64,000 bases of DNA from RCC1774 sp050330855 (GTDB taxonomy: Bacteria; Cyanobacteriota; Cyanobacteriia; Thermosynechococcales; Thermosynechococcaceae): positions 1 to 64,000 of the forward strand of contig JBHJNL010000007.1 in the NCBI GenBank assembly GCA_050330855.1. The letters run 5' to 3'. The notes beneath the pieces were generated by a model. The model saw only the letters and a program-made list of their open reading frames with translations. It searched no databases and was not told where the DNA came from. Of the stretch, positions 17,455-25,679 are shown piece after piece. Made by a program: the position numbers and the translations under genes. How positions within the stretch are numbered: the first letter of the stretch is position 1; each line of letters opens with the position of its first letter.

Positions 17455-18093
17455 TTAGCGCCCCAGCGCATGCATCGCGTTAATTATCTCAGCACAGCGC
17501 TCTGTTACTGCGTTGAGCTGGTCGCGATTGCCCGACTTCGGCGGTGCAATCGGCTCTCCAATCCTTACGGTAATGGGGGTTACCTGCGGCAGCTTTTTCC
17601 CCTTCACAAGAACTTTCTCAGTGCCCCACAGCGACACGGGTAGCAATGGCACCTGAGCTTTGCTAGCAATCATCGCTGCTCCCAGCTTCGGATCGGTGAT
17701 GCGGCCATCTTTGGTGCGGGTGCCCTGCAGAAAAACCCCTGTGGCCCACCCTGCTTCTAAGGCCGCAATGGAAGCCTTAATGGCGCTCCGAGTCGAGCCG
17801 CCTCGATTGACGGGATAAGCGCCATACCAGCGAATCAACGTTGCCAAGACTGGAACTTCAAAGAGTTCCTGCTTTGCCATAAAAGCGACGGGGCGGCGGA
17901 CGCAATTTGACACAATGGGCGGGTCGAAGTCACTAGAATGATTGCTGACAACGAGCAGTGGTCCTTTTTGGGGGACATGGTCAGCCCCATAAATCCGGCC
18001 CTGAAAGTAAGTGTGTAGGGCAGGGCTGACCACCGACCACTTAAACAGGTGATAAAGGGCCAAACTGATCAGGGGTTCTCGTTCTTTCGTCAT
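17455..18093 (-). CDS. plsC: 1-acyl-sn-glycerol-3-phosphate acyltransferase family protein
   Basis: A membrane-associated lysophosphatidic acid acyltransferase-like enzyme of phospholipid/glycolipid synthesis, 212 residues. The catalytic NHSSDFDPP (HX4D) motif is at about residues 53-58, followed by FMAKQELFEVP and the acceptor-binding block. That block reads FLQGTRTKDG rather than the usual FPEGTRS, so Gln replaces the conserved Glu. PVNRGGSTRSA is also typical. It lies 4 bp after fabD on the same strand, so acyl-chain supply and acyl transfer are co-transcribed. Confidence 0.85.
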   Translation of the reverse strand: MTKEREPLISLALYHLFKWSVVSPALHTYFQGRIYGADHVPQKGPLLVVSNHSSDFDPPIVSNCVRRPVAFMAKQELFEVPVLATLIRWYGAYPVNRGGSTRSAIKASIAALEAGWATGVFLQGTRTKDGRITDPKLGAAMIASKAQVPLLPVSLWGTEKVLVKGKKLPQVTPITVRIGEPIAPPKSGNRDQLNAVTERCAEIINAMHALGR

Positions 18094-18097
18094 GGGA

Positions 18098-18979
18098 TCA
18101 ACCCGGCAAATCTGCCACTGAACTGATATTGACTAGGGCTGCGTCTTTGCAAGTGCGCTTGGCTAGCCCTGTGAGGACTTTCCCTGGTCCTACCTCTATG
18201 ACTTGCTCAATCCCTAATTCATTAAGCTTCAGGCAGGTTTCCCGCCAGCGGACGGGGCCAGTGATTTGCTGCATTAATCGATTTTTAAGTACTGCTGGAT
18301 CGGTCTCAGGGGTTGGCTCTACGTTAGAAATGACTGGAACTTGAGCTTGTTGAAATGCGATCGCATCAAGATCTGGCCTATATTCTGCCGCCGCCGCCGC
18401 CATTAATGGCGAATGAAAAGCGCCGCCAACATTCAGCTCAACGGCACGCTTCACCTTAATTCGTCCTAAAAGCTGCTCCACCGCTGCTGGCGATCCTGAG
18501 ATGACCACCTGTCCATCGTGATTGTCATTGGCGAGGACCACATCATTGATTTCCTGGGATTCTTGCTCAAGCTGCTGGCGATCGAAGCCCATTAGAGCCG
18601 CCATCTTGCCGTCTGAGGCCTGACTCATTAATGCTGAACGCCGCTTCACTAAGGTGAGACCCGAAGCAAAATCAAAGACCCCCGCGCAATAGAGGGCTAC
18701 ATATTCTCCAAGGCTATGTCCTGCCACCACAGCAGGCGAAAAACCTCGCTCTCGCAGTAAATCAGCAAGCACCGCCGCAACGACATAAAGACAGGGCTGA
18801 GTATAGTTTGTTTGCGAGAGCCGCTCCTCGTCGCTTTCGCAAATATCAGGAATGGACCACCCTAAAATGTCGGCAGCTTCTTGGAAGCGCTGTTGACCGT
18901 GGGATGTTTCTTTTAAGTCGAGGCCCATTCCCAGAACTTGAGACCCTTGCCCCGGAAATACCCATGCTGTTTTAGTCAT
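18098..18979 (-). CDS. fabD: malonyl-CoA:ACP transacylase
   Basis: It transfers malonyl groups from CoA to acyl carrier protein at the start of type II fatty acid synthesis. It has WVFPGQGSQ at the N-terminus, the nucleophile elbow GHSLGEYVAL with the catalytic Ser at about residue 91, and the AFHSPLM His motif near residue 200. The frame is open to 19006, but ATG 18979 (MTKTAWVF) fits homologues and gives 293 residues. It is first in the fabD-plsC operon and divergent from the VanX-like gene, with about 80 bp between the preferred starts. Confidence 0.95.
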   Translation of the reverse strand: MTKTAWVFPGQGSQVLGMGLDLKETSHGQQRFQEAADILGWSIPDICESDEERLSQTNYTQPCLYVVAAVLADLLRERGFSPAVVAGHSLGEYVALYCAGVFDFASGLTLVKRRSALMSQASDGKMAALMGFDRQQLEQESQEINDVVLANDNHDGQVVISGSPAAVEQLLGRIKVKRAVELNVGGAFHSPLMAAAAAEYRPDLDAIAFQQAQVPVISNVEPTPETDPAVLKNRLMQQITGPVRWRETCLKLNELGIEQVIEVGPGKVLTGLAKRTCKDAALVNISSVADLPG

Positions 18980-19059
18980 TACAGATTGTGGTGGTCGTTG
19001 CTTCAATCCCAGTTTGGCATCGAATGGTACGCTTAAGTACCTTATTTGCTACCATCGAT

Positions 19060-19833
19060 ATGGTTACAAAGCCCTACCTGCAAATCCCCATTGTTGAGTC
19101 AGGGGAAGCACTGTTACCCATCCCGATAGACCAGTTTGCCCATCAAACGCCCCATGCTTATGCCGCGTTGGGAGCGCCCTATGGTGAGGCTTCTCCCTAT
19201 TTTGTTCGTGAACAGGTTCTCCAGGCTTTAATCAAGGCTCAGCAGGTATTGCAGGCAGACAAACCCCACTGGCAGATTTTTATTTTTGATGCCTATCGTC
19301 CGGTCGCGGTGCAGGAATTTATGGTGAATACTGCGTTTCAAGAGGCGCTAGCACAGCAGAATCTTGTCAAAGCAGACCTCACTGCGACTCAAAAAGAAGC
19401 CCTCTGGGAGCAGGTGCTGAAAATCTGGGCGCTCCCCAGCCTCGACCCTAAAACCCCGCCACCCCACAGTACCGGCGGAGCCGTTGATGTGACCCTCTAC
19501 GATCGCAACGCTCAATCGCTGATTGACATGGGATCACCCATTGATGAGATGTCGACGCGATCGCAACCCCACTATTTTGCTGATCTCGCTCAAGATAGCC
19601 GATTAAATGAAGACGAGCGGTCTGCGGCCCAAACGGCGGCTCACCATCGGCAGATTCTATTGGATGCCATGAGCGCAGCCGGTTTCCAGCGCCATCTAGG
19701 CGAATGGTGGCACTTTTGTCTGGGGGATCAGATGTGGGCTTGGCTCACTCGGCAGCAAAGCACTGGAGAAGAGAGCAAGGGTTTGACGGGGATAGGCGCT
19801 TCACAGGCCATTGCTAAGTATGGCAGGGTCTAA
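19060..19833 (+). CDS. D-alanyl-D-alanine dipeptidase (VanX-like, M15D)
   Basis: A zinc dipeptidase of the M15D family, predicted to cleave D-Ala-D-Ala or related cell-wall dipeptides. Motifs: IFDAYRPVAVQEF (conserved Arg), the zinc site HSTGGAVDVTLYD (H-x6-D) and the C-terminal EWWHF containing the catalytic Glu and third zinc His. A conserved-family insertion reads MGSPIDEMSTRS. The open frame begins at 18988 but ATG 19060 (MVTKPYLQIPIV) is preferred. Bacteria outside vancomycin-resistance clusters use this enzyme for dipeptide recycling, and no VanA/VanH neighbours occur here. Confidence 0.88.
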   Translation: MVTKPYLQIPIVESGEALLPIPIDQFAHQTPHAYAALGAPYGEASPYFVREQVLQALIKAQQVLQADKPHWQIFIFDAYRPVAVQEFMVNTAFQEALAQQNLVKADLTATQKEALWEQVLKIWALPSLDPKTPPPHSTGGAVDVTLYDRNAQSLIDMGSPIDEMSTRSQPHYFADLAQDSRLNEDERSAAQTAAHHRQILLDAMSAAGFQRHLGEWWHFCLGDQMWAWLTRQQSTGEESKGLTGIGASQAIAKYGRV

Positions 19834-19867
19834 AACAGCGATTTTCTGAGACCCTTTAAATAGACGC

Positions 19868-20647
19868 TCAAGATGAAGCGTTTAAAAGTTGACTCCACCA
19901 CTTTTGCTCGGTTTCTGATAGCGCGGGGGGCGGAGGAGACTCAGCATAGTCCACCGATAAATCGTAGGCGGCTTCATCATAGACGTCTGCGATTGCTGCA
20001 GATAAATCCATCGGAACGTCGAGATCTGGCAATTGGAGCGGCACTGGCAGAATGGGCAATGGGTCAGCAAGCTGTAGCGGCCACACCTCCATTGACGGAG
20101 ATTGAGATCGCGTGAGTGCGATCGCATAGGGCACCGCTGGCAACTGCGGGTGAGCAAAGGGTCGTGTTCCCCGGCGCAGCAGATCTAGCTCTAGTAAATG
20201 AACCCCAGCCTGATATAACCGTTGACGCTTTTGTCGATAGGTCAATAAACCTGGCTCTCGTTTATTGACCGGAGACAAAATTTCAATGCAGGTTACGAGC
20301 TTATTTTTGGCCGTATCCCTAATTTCAATGCTAGCCAAGCGCAGAGAGACTGGCTGAACCACGGGCAACGTTAAACGTGCTGGTGTAATCACTGAAGTAG
20401 AAGCCGACTCTGACGGTGCAGCCCCAACCGCCACTCGGCTCCGCATTACCTCTACATCAGGATAGAGAATTCCCACTTCGCTCTCTGGGAAGCGATCTTC
20501 AACGACATAGATTTCTAAGCGGGCAGTATAGTGTGGGCGCAGTTTGGGGGTAAGCTGCTGTCTGATTTTGCTCGCTAAAGCATTATGAACATCAGGCCAA
20601 AGATACCCTTCAAGATAGGGATCCATACCCGGAAAAGGTGAGGGCAT
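19868..20647 (-). CDS. DUF4058 family protein
   Basis: A 259-residue protein that begins MPSPFPGMDPYLEG, the diagnostic start of DUF4058 proteins, which are abundant in cyanobacteria, with VEIYVVED-like strands. The core TCIEILSPVNKR-x-G and YRQKRQRLYQAGVHLLELDLLRRG resembles a PDDEXK-like fold (E, then E-x-D). Biochemical function is unknown. It is a single gene convergent with the VanX-like gene (34 bp apart). Confidence 0.88.
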   Translation of the reverse strand: MPSPFPGMDPYLEGYLWPDVHNALASKIRQQLTPKLRPHYTARLEIYVVEDRFPESEVGILYPDVEVMRSRVAVGAAPSESASTSVITPARLTLPVVQPVSLRLASIEIRDTAKNKLVTCIEILSPVNKREPGLLTYRQKRQRLYQAGVHLLELDLLRRGTRPFAHPQLPAVPYAIALTRSQSPSMEVWPLQLADPLPILPVPLQLPDLDVPMDLSAAIADVYDEAAYDLSVDYAESPPPPALSETEQKWWSQLLNASS

Positions 20648-20759
20648 AAAGGTATTGCCGCTAAGAATACTTTCTATTGTAGCGACGGGTGTTAGTATCT
20701 CTTCCGGTTATCCACAAGATTCAAGTGGCTGTCCCTAGATGGCTTAGAGCCGCTCGGAC

Positions 20760-21536
20760 TTAGCTGTAGCTGAGTACATCAATGATTGGACCTGCACTGT
20801 TACTGTTAACACCTGGTTTGACCGAAATCGTACTCCCACCAGTGCGGCGAATCGTACTGCCCTGCATCACCGTCAAGAAATCTTCAATGGGCTGTAGCTT
20901 ACAGACTTCAGTTTTTGTACTCGAAATTTGATAGTGAGTGGGAATCACCTGTTTGGGCTGTAGGGTTGCGATCGCAACCTTTGCCTCTTCCGGTGTATAG
21001 GCTTTATCACTACCACCCACCGGAATTAAAAGCACATCGGGGGTGCCCATCAAGATTTTTAGTTCATCATCAATGGGTGACGCGATGCCCCCTAAATGAA
21101 GAACCTTAACGCCTGCCTGCTGCCACTTCCAGGCCACATTGGTGCCAAACCGATAGCCGCCAACGCGATCGTGCAGCGTGCGGATGCCCTGGATTGCTAA
21201 CCCATTGGTTTTATAGCTTCCCGGTTCAAATAAGAGCTTCGGCTTCCCCTTGAGGCCTTCTACAACGCCCTCATCTAAGAGGCGACTGCTAATCATCACC
21301 AGATTAGCGCTGACGTTGGGGGCGCGATAGTTGGCAGTGCAGCCCACAGGTCGAAACGGATTGACGAGGACGGTCTGCCCACCCCCTGTGAACAAAAAGC
21401 AGGTGTGCCCTAACCAGCGAATGCTTAAAGACGTAGCGGCTTGAGACGGCTGCTGCCATTTAGACACTAGCCCTGTGCTGAGACCAGCAATCAATCCTGC
21501 CTGCGCGTAGCGCATAAACTTTCGTCGGTTGACCAT
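20760..21536 (-). CDS. Tat-exported metallo-beta-lactamase-fold hydrolase
   Basis: A 258-residue MBL-fold protein with an N-terminal twin-arginine signal (NRRKFMRYA followed by a hydrophobic stretch and a cleavage site near PSQAA), so it should be exported folded. The fold starts with IRWLGHTCFLFTGGGQTVLVNPF, as in UlaG-like lactonases. Later come VLHLGGIASPIDDEL and PKQVIPTHYQ. The usual HxHxDH metal motif is not present in plain form, so metal chemistry is uncertain. It is a single gene. Confidence 0.78.
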   Translation of the reverse strand: MVNRRKFMRYAQAGLIAGLSTGLVSKWQQPSQAATSLSIRWLGHTCFLFTGGGQTVLVNPFRPVGCTANYRAPNVSANLVMISSRLLDEGVVEGLKGKPKLLFEPGSYKTNGLAIQGIRTLHDRVGGYRFGTNVAWKWQQAGVKVLHLGGIASPIDDELKILMGTPDVLLIPVGGSDKAYTPEEAKVAIATLQPKQVIPTHYQISSTKTEVCKLQPIEDFLTVMQGSTIRRTGGSTISVKPGVNSNSAGPIIDVLSYS

Positions 21537-21584
21537 CTTTCTGTTCTTAAGTTCAGTAACGCTATGACTTTAGCAGCTACCTGC

Positions 21585-22181
21585 TCAATCCTGTGTCAGT
21601 TGACGCAAGAAATTTCTGAGCAGCTGCTTACCCGAAGTCGTGAGAATGCTCTCTGGGTGAAACTGGACGCCCTCTACCAGTGGATAGTTCCGGTGCCGCA
21701 CGCCCATGATTGTTCCGTCTGCTGTCCAAGCGGTCACTTCTAAAGCTTCTGGGCAGGTTTGCGGGTCAATGACAAGGCTGTGGTACCGAGTGGCAACAAA
21801 GGGGTTGTCTAGCCCCTTAAACACCCCTACATCGGTGTGCTTGACCTCAGAGGTTTTGCCATGCATTAAGACTGGGGCCGAGACAATATCACCGCCATAG
21901 ATTTGACCAATGCTCTGGTGCCCTAGGCACACCCCTAGCACAGGCGTACTGGCCCCCAGCTCTCGAATCAGCTCCATTGAGATGCCAGCGTCTTCAGGGC
22001 GACCAGGACCGGGAGAAATGACAATTGCATCAGGGGCTAGCGCTTTGACCTGCTCTAACGAAATCTGATCATTGCGGTACACCTGTAAATCCTGCGCTAC
22101 CGGAAAATCTTGCGCTAACTCGCCTAGATACTGCACCAAGTTATAGGTAAAGCTATCGTAGTTATCGATGACGATAATCAA
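21585..22181 (-). CDS. trpG: anthranilate/aminodeoxychorismate synthase glutaminase subunit
   Basis: The glutamine amidotransferase subunit that supplies ammonia to TrpE and/or PabB; in many cyanobacteria one protein serves both. It has 198 residues with IIVIDNYDSFTYNLVQYLGE at the N-terminus, ISPGPGRPEDAG, the nucleophile VLGVCLGHQSIGQ (Cys at about 85) and the His-Glu pair VEGVQFHPESI. The start is TTG 22181, with GGAG seven bases upstream. It follows dgkA on the same strand with a 69-bp gap. Confidence 0.9.
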   Translation of the reverse strand: MIIVIDNYDSFTYNLVQYLGELAQDFPVAQDLQVYRNDQISLEQVKALAPDAIVISPGPGRPEDAGISMELIRELGASTPVLGVCLGHQSIGQIYGGDIVSAPVLMHGKTSEVKHTDVGVFKGLDNPFVATRYHSLVIDPQTCPEALEVTAWTADGTIMGVRHRNYPLVEGVQFHPESILTTSGKQLLRNFLRQLTQD

Positions 22182-22250
22182 TGCTCTGCTCCCATATCTG
22201 ACTCTGCTGCGATCGCGGGTGAATGTGCAAATTACGGCAGTCGCCGCTGG

Positions 22251-22712
22251 TTAGACCATCATGCCAGAGAGGACAACCCACAACGGCGGGAACAGCAATA
22301 GACCGGCCACAATCACAGCAACCAACGCTGAGATTAGCACAGATGCCGCAGCACAATCTTTGGCGATTTTAGCTAGCTCATGATAGGTCTGGCTAACGGT
22401 TAGATCCACAACCGCTTCGAGGGCAGTATTCAGCAATTCCATCACTAGGACTAAGCCAGAGGTGATGCCCACAACGGCTAGCTCTACAGGGGGCAACCCT
22501 AAGTAGAGTCCTAACCCTAGGGCAATGGAGCCAATGATGGCATGAATTCTGAAGTTCCGTTGAGTCACAAAGGCGTAGCTGACCCCGGCCCAGGCATATC
22601 GAAAGCTAGCCAGAAGATTGTGGGCAACCTTAAAGGATTGTGTTCGCTGCCTTATGGGCTCCTGCAGTCTTTGATCCACCGGAATGGCTGATAATACCGT
22701 TTTCTTCATCAT
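22251..22712 (-). CDS. dgkA: diacylglycerol kinase (DgkA family)
   Basis: A small integral membrane lipid kinase that phosphorylates diacylglycerol or undecaprenol. The 153-residue protein has an N-terminal cytoplasmic extension of about 30 residues, then three membrane helices, with FRIHAIIG at the first, the active-site helix VLVMELLNTALEAVVDL (conserved Glu/Asn) and AKIAKDCAAASVLISAL. It lies in a leftward row DUF3285 protein, ybeY, dgkA, trpG, an arrangement common in cyanobacteria. Confidence 0.92.
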   Translation of the reverse strand: MMKKTVLSAIPVDQRLQEPIRQRTQSFKVAHNLLASFRYAWAGVSYAFVTQRNFRIHAIIGSIALGLGLYLGLPPVELAVVGITSGLVLVMELLNTALEAVVDLTVSQTYHELAKIAKDCAAASVLISALVAVIVAGLLLFPPLWVVLSGMMV

Positions 22713-22948
22713 GGATGTTGACTAACCTCATGCAGGCGACTGGAGCCGTCTTCAGACTCACTATATATTCCCATTTTTGGTGTAGATATGACTTTGATCA
22801 CATCTATCACATCCTTCGCCTCCTGGTGGCACCCAGCCAGTGGTCCAGGGCGGTTTTTGCATTCAAGATCTTTTAGTTCATCTTTCCTGCTGACAACAGT
22901 TTGATTATCAACGAACCTTGGCCGTTGTAGAAGCAATGTATGATACAA
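22709..22948 (-). CDS. doubtful small ORF between ybeY and dgkA
   Basis: A 79-codon frame that begins with ATG 9 bp after the ybeY stop and ends with a stop overlapping the dgkA start (ATGA), so it would fill the gap neatly in an operon. The predicted peptide is hydrophilic with several Cys and Asp residues and matches nothing I know. Codon use is not clearly like the neighbours. It may be chance within a spacer. Confidence 0.2.
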   Translation of the reverse strand: MYHTLLLQRPRFVDNQTVVSRKDELKDLECKNRPGPLAGCHQEAKDVIDVIKVISTPKMGIYSESEDGSSRLHEVSQHP

Positions 22949-22956
22949 AAATTAAC

Positions 22957-23457
22957 TTATAGGAGTCCAGATGCGGTGAGCAGTGCATCTTGTTGATGCA
23001 GCATTCGTTCCAGGGTGGCGTCATCGGGATGGTCCCAGCCTAGAAGGTGCAGAAGGCCATGACTGGCTAACCAGGCGAGTTCTTGCTTGGGGGTATAGCC
23101 ATGCTCCTGAGCCTGCCGCATTGCTGTCTCTAGAGAAATGACAATATCACCGAGTTCCACCGGATCGGTCTGCCACTGCACGGGGCGAGGGGCATTGGCG
23201 TCTAGACTCTCCAGCGCCGCGAACGATAAAACATCAGTGGGGCGATCCACTCCTCGGTAAGTCTGATTAAGCTGATGGATCTCATCATCATCAGTGAGCC
23301 GCAAGCTAAGGGCATAGGACTCAATTGGCGATAGTTTGGGATTTAAGAGCTGCAGCCATTGACTAAACCAACGCTGCCAGTCTGCTTCTGCAATATTGCA
23401 CTGAGGATCTATGGTCGCTAGATGTTCGGGATACTGGATGAAAATCTCGGTTTCCAT
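22957..23457 (-). CDS. ybeY: endoribonuclease YbeY (rRNA maturation)
   Basis: A zinc-dependent RNase for 16S rRNA 3'-end processing and ribosome quality control. The 166-residue protein has LTDDDEIHQLNQTYRGVDRPTDVLSF and LGDIVIS, then the signature zinc motif HGLLHLLGWDHPDD (three His) at about 131-141. It starts at ATG 23457, 4 bp after the DUF3285 gene. Confidence 0.95.
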   Translation of the reverse strand: METEIFIQYPEHLATIDPQCNIAEADWQRWFSQWLQLLNPKLSPIESYALSLRLTDDDEIHQLNQTYRGVDRPTDVLSFAALESLDANAPRPVQWQTDPVELGDIVISLETAMRQAQEHGYTPKQELAWLASHGLLHLLGWDHPDDATLERMLHQQDALLTASGLL

Positions 23458-23461
23458 GCAC

Positions 23462-23683
23462 CTATCGGGTTAGGTAGGATAGGCCAATCAGCAGACCCAG
23501 CAAGCCTGTTGCAGTGAGGGCAAAGTGGACTAACGATTGGGTCCGCTTCCGTACCATATTTCGCATGGCGAGTTTGGTGAAGCTGGGCGGTGGCTCTGAG
23601 GGAGCGGATACCGCAGTGGGTTCCGCAAGCATTGAAGGATCTTCAATATTTGACTCCGGCATCGGGTCTGATGTTGTGGTCAT
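23462..23683 (-). CDS. DUF3285 small membrane protein
   Basis: A 73-residue protein with a polar, Pro/Ser-rich N-terminal half. Its conserved C-terminal half, FTKLAMRNMVRKRTQSLVHFALTA and a membrane helix GLLGLLIGLSYLTR, matches the cyanobacterial DUF3285 family often found directly upstream of ybeY. Function is unknown. The location fits that conserved context. Confidence 0.8.
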   Translation of the reverse strand: MTTTSDPMPESNIEDPSMLAEPTAVSAPSEPPPSFTKLAMRNMVRKRTQSLVHFALTATGLLGLLIGLSYLTR

Positions 23684-23801
23684 GGTCGGCGATCACGTGC
23701 AGGTACGAACTCAGTGTAACGAAGCGAGTCCTTTGATTGCTCTTCTTCTAAAACAAAGAGAAAAGCAGGATAGTTAGACATCATCTTGGTAGGAAATACC
23801 T

Positions 23802-24527
23802 TCACAAAGACAGCGGCCTGTCAATATTTGCATAGGTTCCTCTTTTTAAATCAAACAATCCTGTGAATAAACCGAGGCCATCGGTATAGGTTAGGGCTGT
23901 ATCAGAAGCGCGTTCTGGGTGGGGCATCATACCCAGTACATTGCCCTGCTGGTTACAAATACCGGCAATGTTATCTAGGGAACCGTTGGGGTTCGCGGCT
24001 GCATTGACAGTGCCGTTAGCATCGCAGTAGCGGAATAGAATCTGTTGATTTGCCTCTAGCTCTGCCAACGTTTGTGAGTCCGCGTAGTAGCAGCCTTCGC
24101 CGTGGGCAATGGGGAGCGTGATCACCCCTTGACCTTGGTAGGCTGAGGTCCAGGGTAGGTCAGTGCGCTCGACCTTGAGGGGGATGCGATCGCAAATAAA
24201 GTGCAAGTCTCGATTCCGCACCAGCGCCCCCGGTAATAGGCCCGATTCTGTTAGCACCTGAAACCCATTGCAAATGCCCAACACAAACTTTCCTTGGGCA
24301 GCGTGGTCCTTAATCGCCGATAGAATTGGGGCAAAACGAGCAATGGCTCCGCAGCGCAAGTAGTCCCCATAGCTAAACCCACCGGGGATCACGATTAGGT
24401 CTAAGTCACCGATGTCGGTTTCTTCGTGCCACACCATGCGAGTGGGCTGCTGCAAAAGATCGCGAGTCACCCAGGCCACATCGCGATCGCAATTCGATCC
24501 CGGAAACACGACCACGCCTACATTCAT
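23802..24527 (-). CDS. purQ: phosphoribosylformylglycinamidine synthase subunit PurQ
   Basis: The glutaminase subunit of the three-protein FGAM synthase of purine synthesis. It has 241 residues with VGVVVFPGSNCDRD at the N-terminus, IPGGFSYGDYLRCGAIAR, the nucleophile LGICNGFQVL (Cys near 86) and MMPHPERA with the catalytic His-Pro-Glu. Its ATG overlaps the purS stop (ATGA), giving tight coupling. The partner PurL is not in the window. Confidence 0.97.
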   Translation of the reverse strand: MNVGVVVFPGSNCDRDVAWVTRDLLQQPTRMVWHEETDIGDLDLIVIPGGFSYGDYLRCGAIARFAPILSAIKDHAAQGKFVLGICNGFQVLTESGLLPGALVRNRDLHFICDRIPLKVERTDLPWTSAYQGQGVITLPIAHGEGCYYADSQTLAELEANQQILFRYCDANGTVNAAANPNGSLDNIAGICNQQGNVLGMMPHPERASDTALTYTDGLGLFTGLFDLKRGTYANIDRPLSL

Positions 24528-24835
24528 GCGGCAACTCCTGCTGGCTCCAGCTCGAATCGGTAGTTCTCAATCACGGGGTTTGCTAAAAGCTGATCACAAA
24601 TTTGGTCAAGCTGGGTTTCTGCCGCGCTCACATCAGCCGCAGTTAGCGTCAGCTCAATGTATTTACCGATTCTAATTTTTTCGACATTATCGTGGCCCAT
24701 GTGGCTTAGGCCCGACCGCACCGCAGTGCCAGCCGGATCAAGGACAGAGGGACGAAGGGTCACGTAAATCTTGGCTTGATAGGTTTGAGTCACGGTGGTG
24801 TTGCGATCGCGTCTTCTTGACTCTACCTGAATCAC
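24524..24835 (-). CDS. purS: phosphoribosylformylglycinamidine synthase subunit PurS
   Basis: The small structural subunit that bridges PurQ and PurL. The core is YQAKIYVTLRPSVLDPAGTAV, then LSHMGHDNVEKIRIGKYIEL. It is either 103 residues from GTG 24835 (GAGGG nine bases upstream) or 89 residues from GTG 24793 (MTQTYQ). The shorter form is nearer the family norm, but the longer has the better ribosome-binding site. It lies upstream of and overlaps purQ. Confidence 0.93.
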   Translation of the reverse strand: MIQVESRRRDRNTTVTQTYQAKIYVTLRPSVLDPAGTAVRSGLSHMGHDNVEKIRIGKYIELTLTAADVSAAETQLDQICDQLLANPVIENYRFELEPAGVAA

Positions 24836-24847
24836 GTGAATTTTCCC

Positions 24848-25594
24848 TCAAAGCTGCTGGGGATCAATACCCAGTTCTTTCAGCTTGACCGCTAAACGTT
24901 CTGCTCTCAATCGCTCCTCTTTAGCTAATTGTTCAGCCTGTTGCCGAGCCGTTTCAGCCTGCTGCATCGCTTTTTCGGCCTGCTGCAGTGCCGCATCTGT
25001 CTCTCGATAATTTCGCAAGAAGGCCTGTGACTGGGGATTATAGAATCGAAGTTCACCTGCCTGCAGATGCAGTTCAAGGTCTAAGGTTGCACTCGGAATT
25101 ATCAAAGAGTCTTGAGCATCAGATGTCATGGCTGGGATCGGTAAATAATTCCCCTCCATGAGCCTGAGTCCCTGCAGCCTAGGCTCTAGATAATCACCCG
25201 TTGGATCGTACTGAAAATATTCTTGAATCCCCAAAAAGGCATAAAGCCCTTTTTTCACACCCTGATCTTCACTCACCGTCGATTTAGAAGTAACCTCCAT
25301 CACAAAGGCAGGCACTTGATTGTTCTCTTCCCAAAGTTTGTAGGACATCCGATCGTGATTCGAGATGCCTAGAACAACAAAAACATCTGGAGCAACAACG
25401 GCTTTGGGGTTCCCTTGCTCGTAATAGATAAACAGGTTGCCTGACACATAGACATCTGAGCGACTTTGAAAATGATGCCGGAGCATCTCTACACTTTGTA
25501 GTAGATACTCTCTCTGAAAATCACTCTCAGCCACTGGCTGACCATCCTCGCTGGGGTATTCAATTTGGTCGATCAAGTTGATGATTGATGTCAT
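24848..25594 (-). CDS. Uma2 family (DUF820) putative restriction-like endonuclease
   Basis: A 248-residue Uma2 protein of the PDDEXK superfamily, heavily expanded in cyanobacteria with unknown substrates. It shows the family pattern VYVSGNLFIYYEQGNPKAVVAPDVFVVLGI, with D in PDVFV, and PAFVMEVTSKST (E-x-x-S-K). The last 45 residues form a Gln/Ala/Glu-rich coiled coil (repeated QQAE units), as in many members. ATG 25594 is preferred to a TTG nine codons earlier. The downstream purS start lies only 12 bp after its stop. Confidence 0.88.
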   Translation of the reverse strand: MTSIINLIDQIEYPSEDGQPVAESDFQREYLLQSVEMLRHHFQSRSDVYVSGNLFIYYEQGNPKAVVAPDVFVVLGISNHDRMSYKLWEENNQVPAFVMEVTSKSTVSEDQGVKKGLYAFLGIQEYFQYDPTGDYLEPRLQGLRLMEGNYLPIPAMTSDAQDSLIIPSATLDLELHLQAGELRFYNPQSQAFLRNYRETDAALQQAEKAMQQAETARQQAEQLAKEERLRAERLAVKLKELGIDPQQL

Positions 25595-25679
25595 AACAGT
25601 CTCAATCAGGCGACCTCTCAACTATAGCGAGTGCAGCGTGATCCTTGCGATTCCATTGAATGAGTTGACCCAGAGAGAG

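Noticed and set aside
18988..19006. Overlapping divergent 5' ends of fabD and the VanX-like gene
   Set aside because: The overlap comes only from the longest possible frames. Preferred starts (18979 and 19060) leave about 80 bp between the genes.
19027..19040. GTA-N8-TAC, an NtcA-like site upstream of the VanX-like gene
   Set aside because: The required -10 box at the NtcA spacing would fall inside the gene, and a single match of this short motif is expected by chance.
22709..22948. 79-codon ORF filling the ybeY-dgkA gap as a firm gene
   Set aside because: No recognisable family and unconvincing codon use. Listed only as doubtful.
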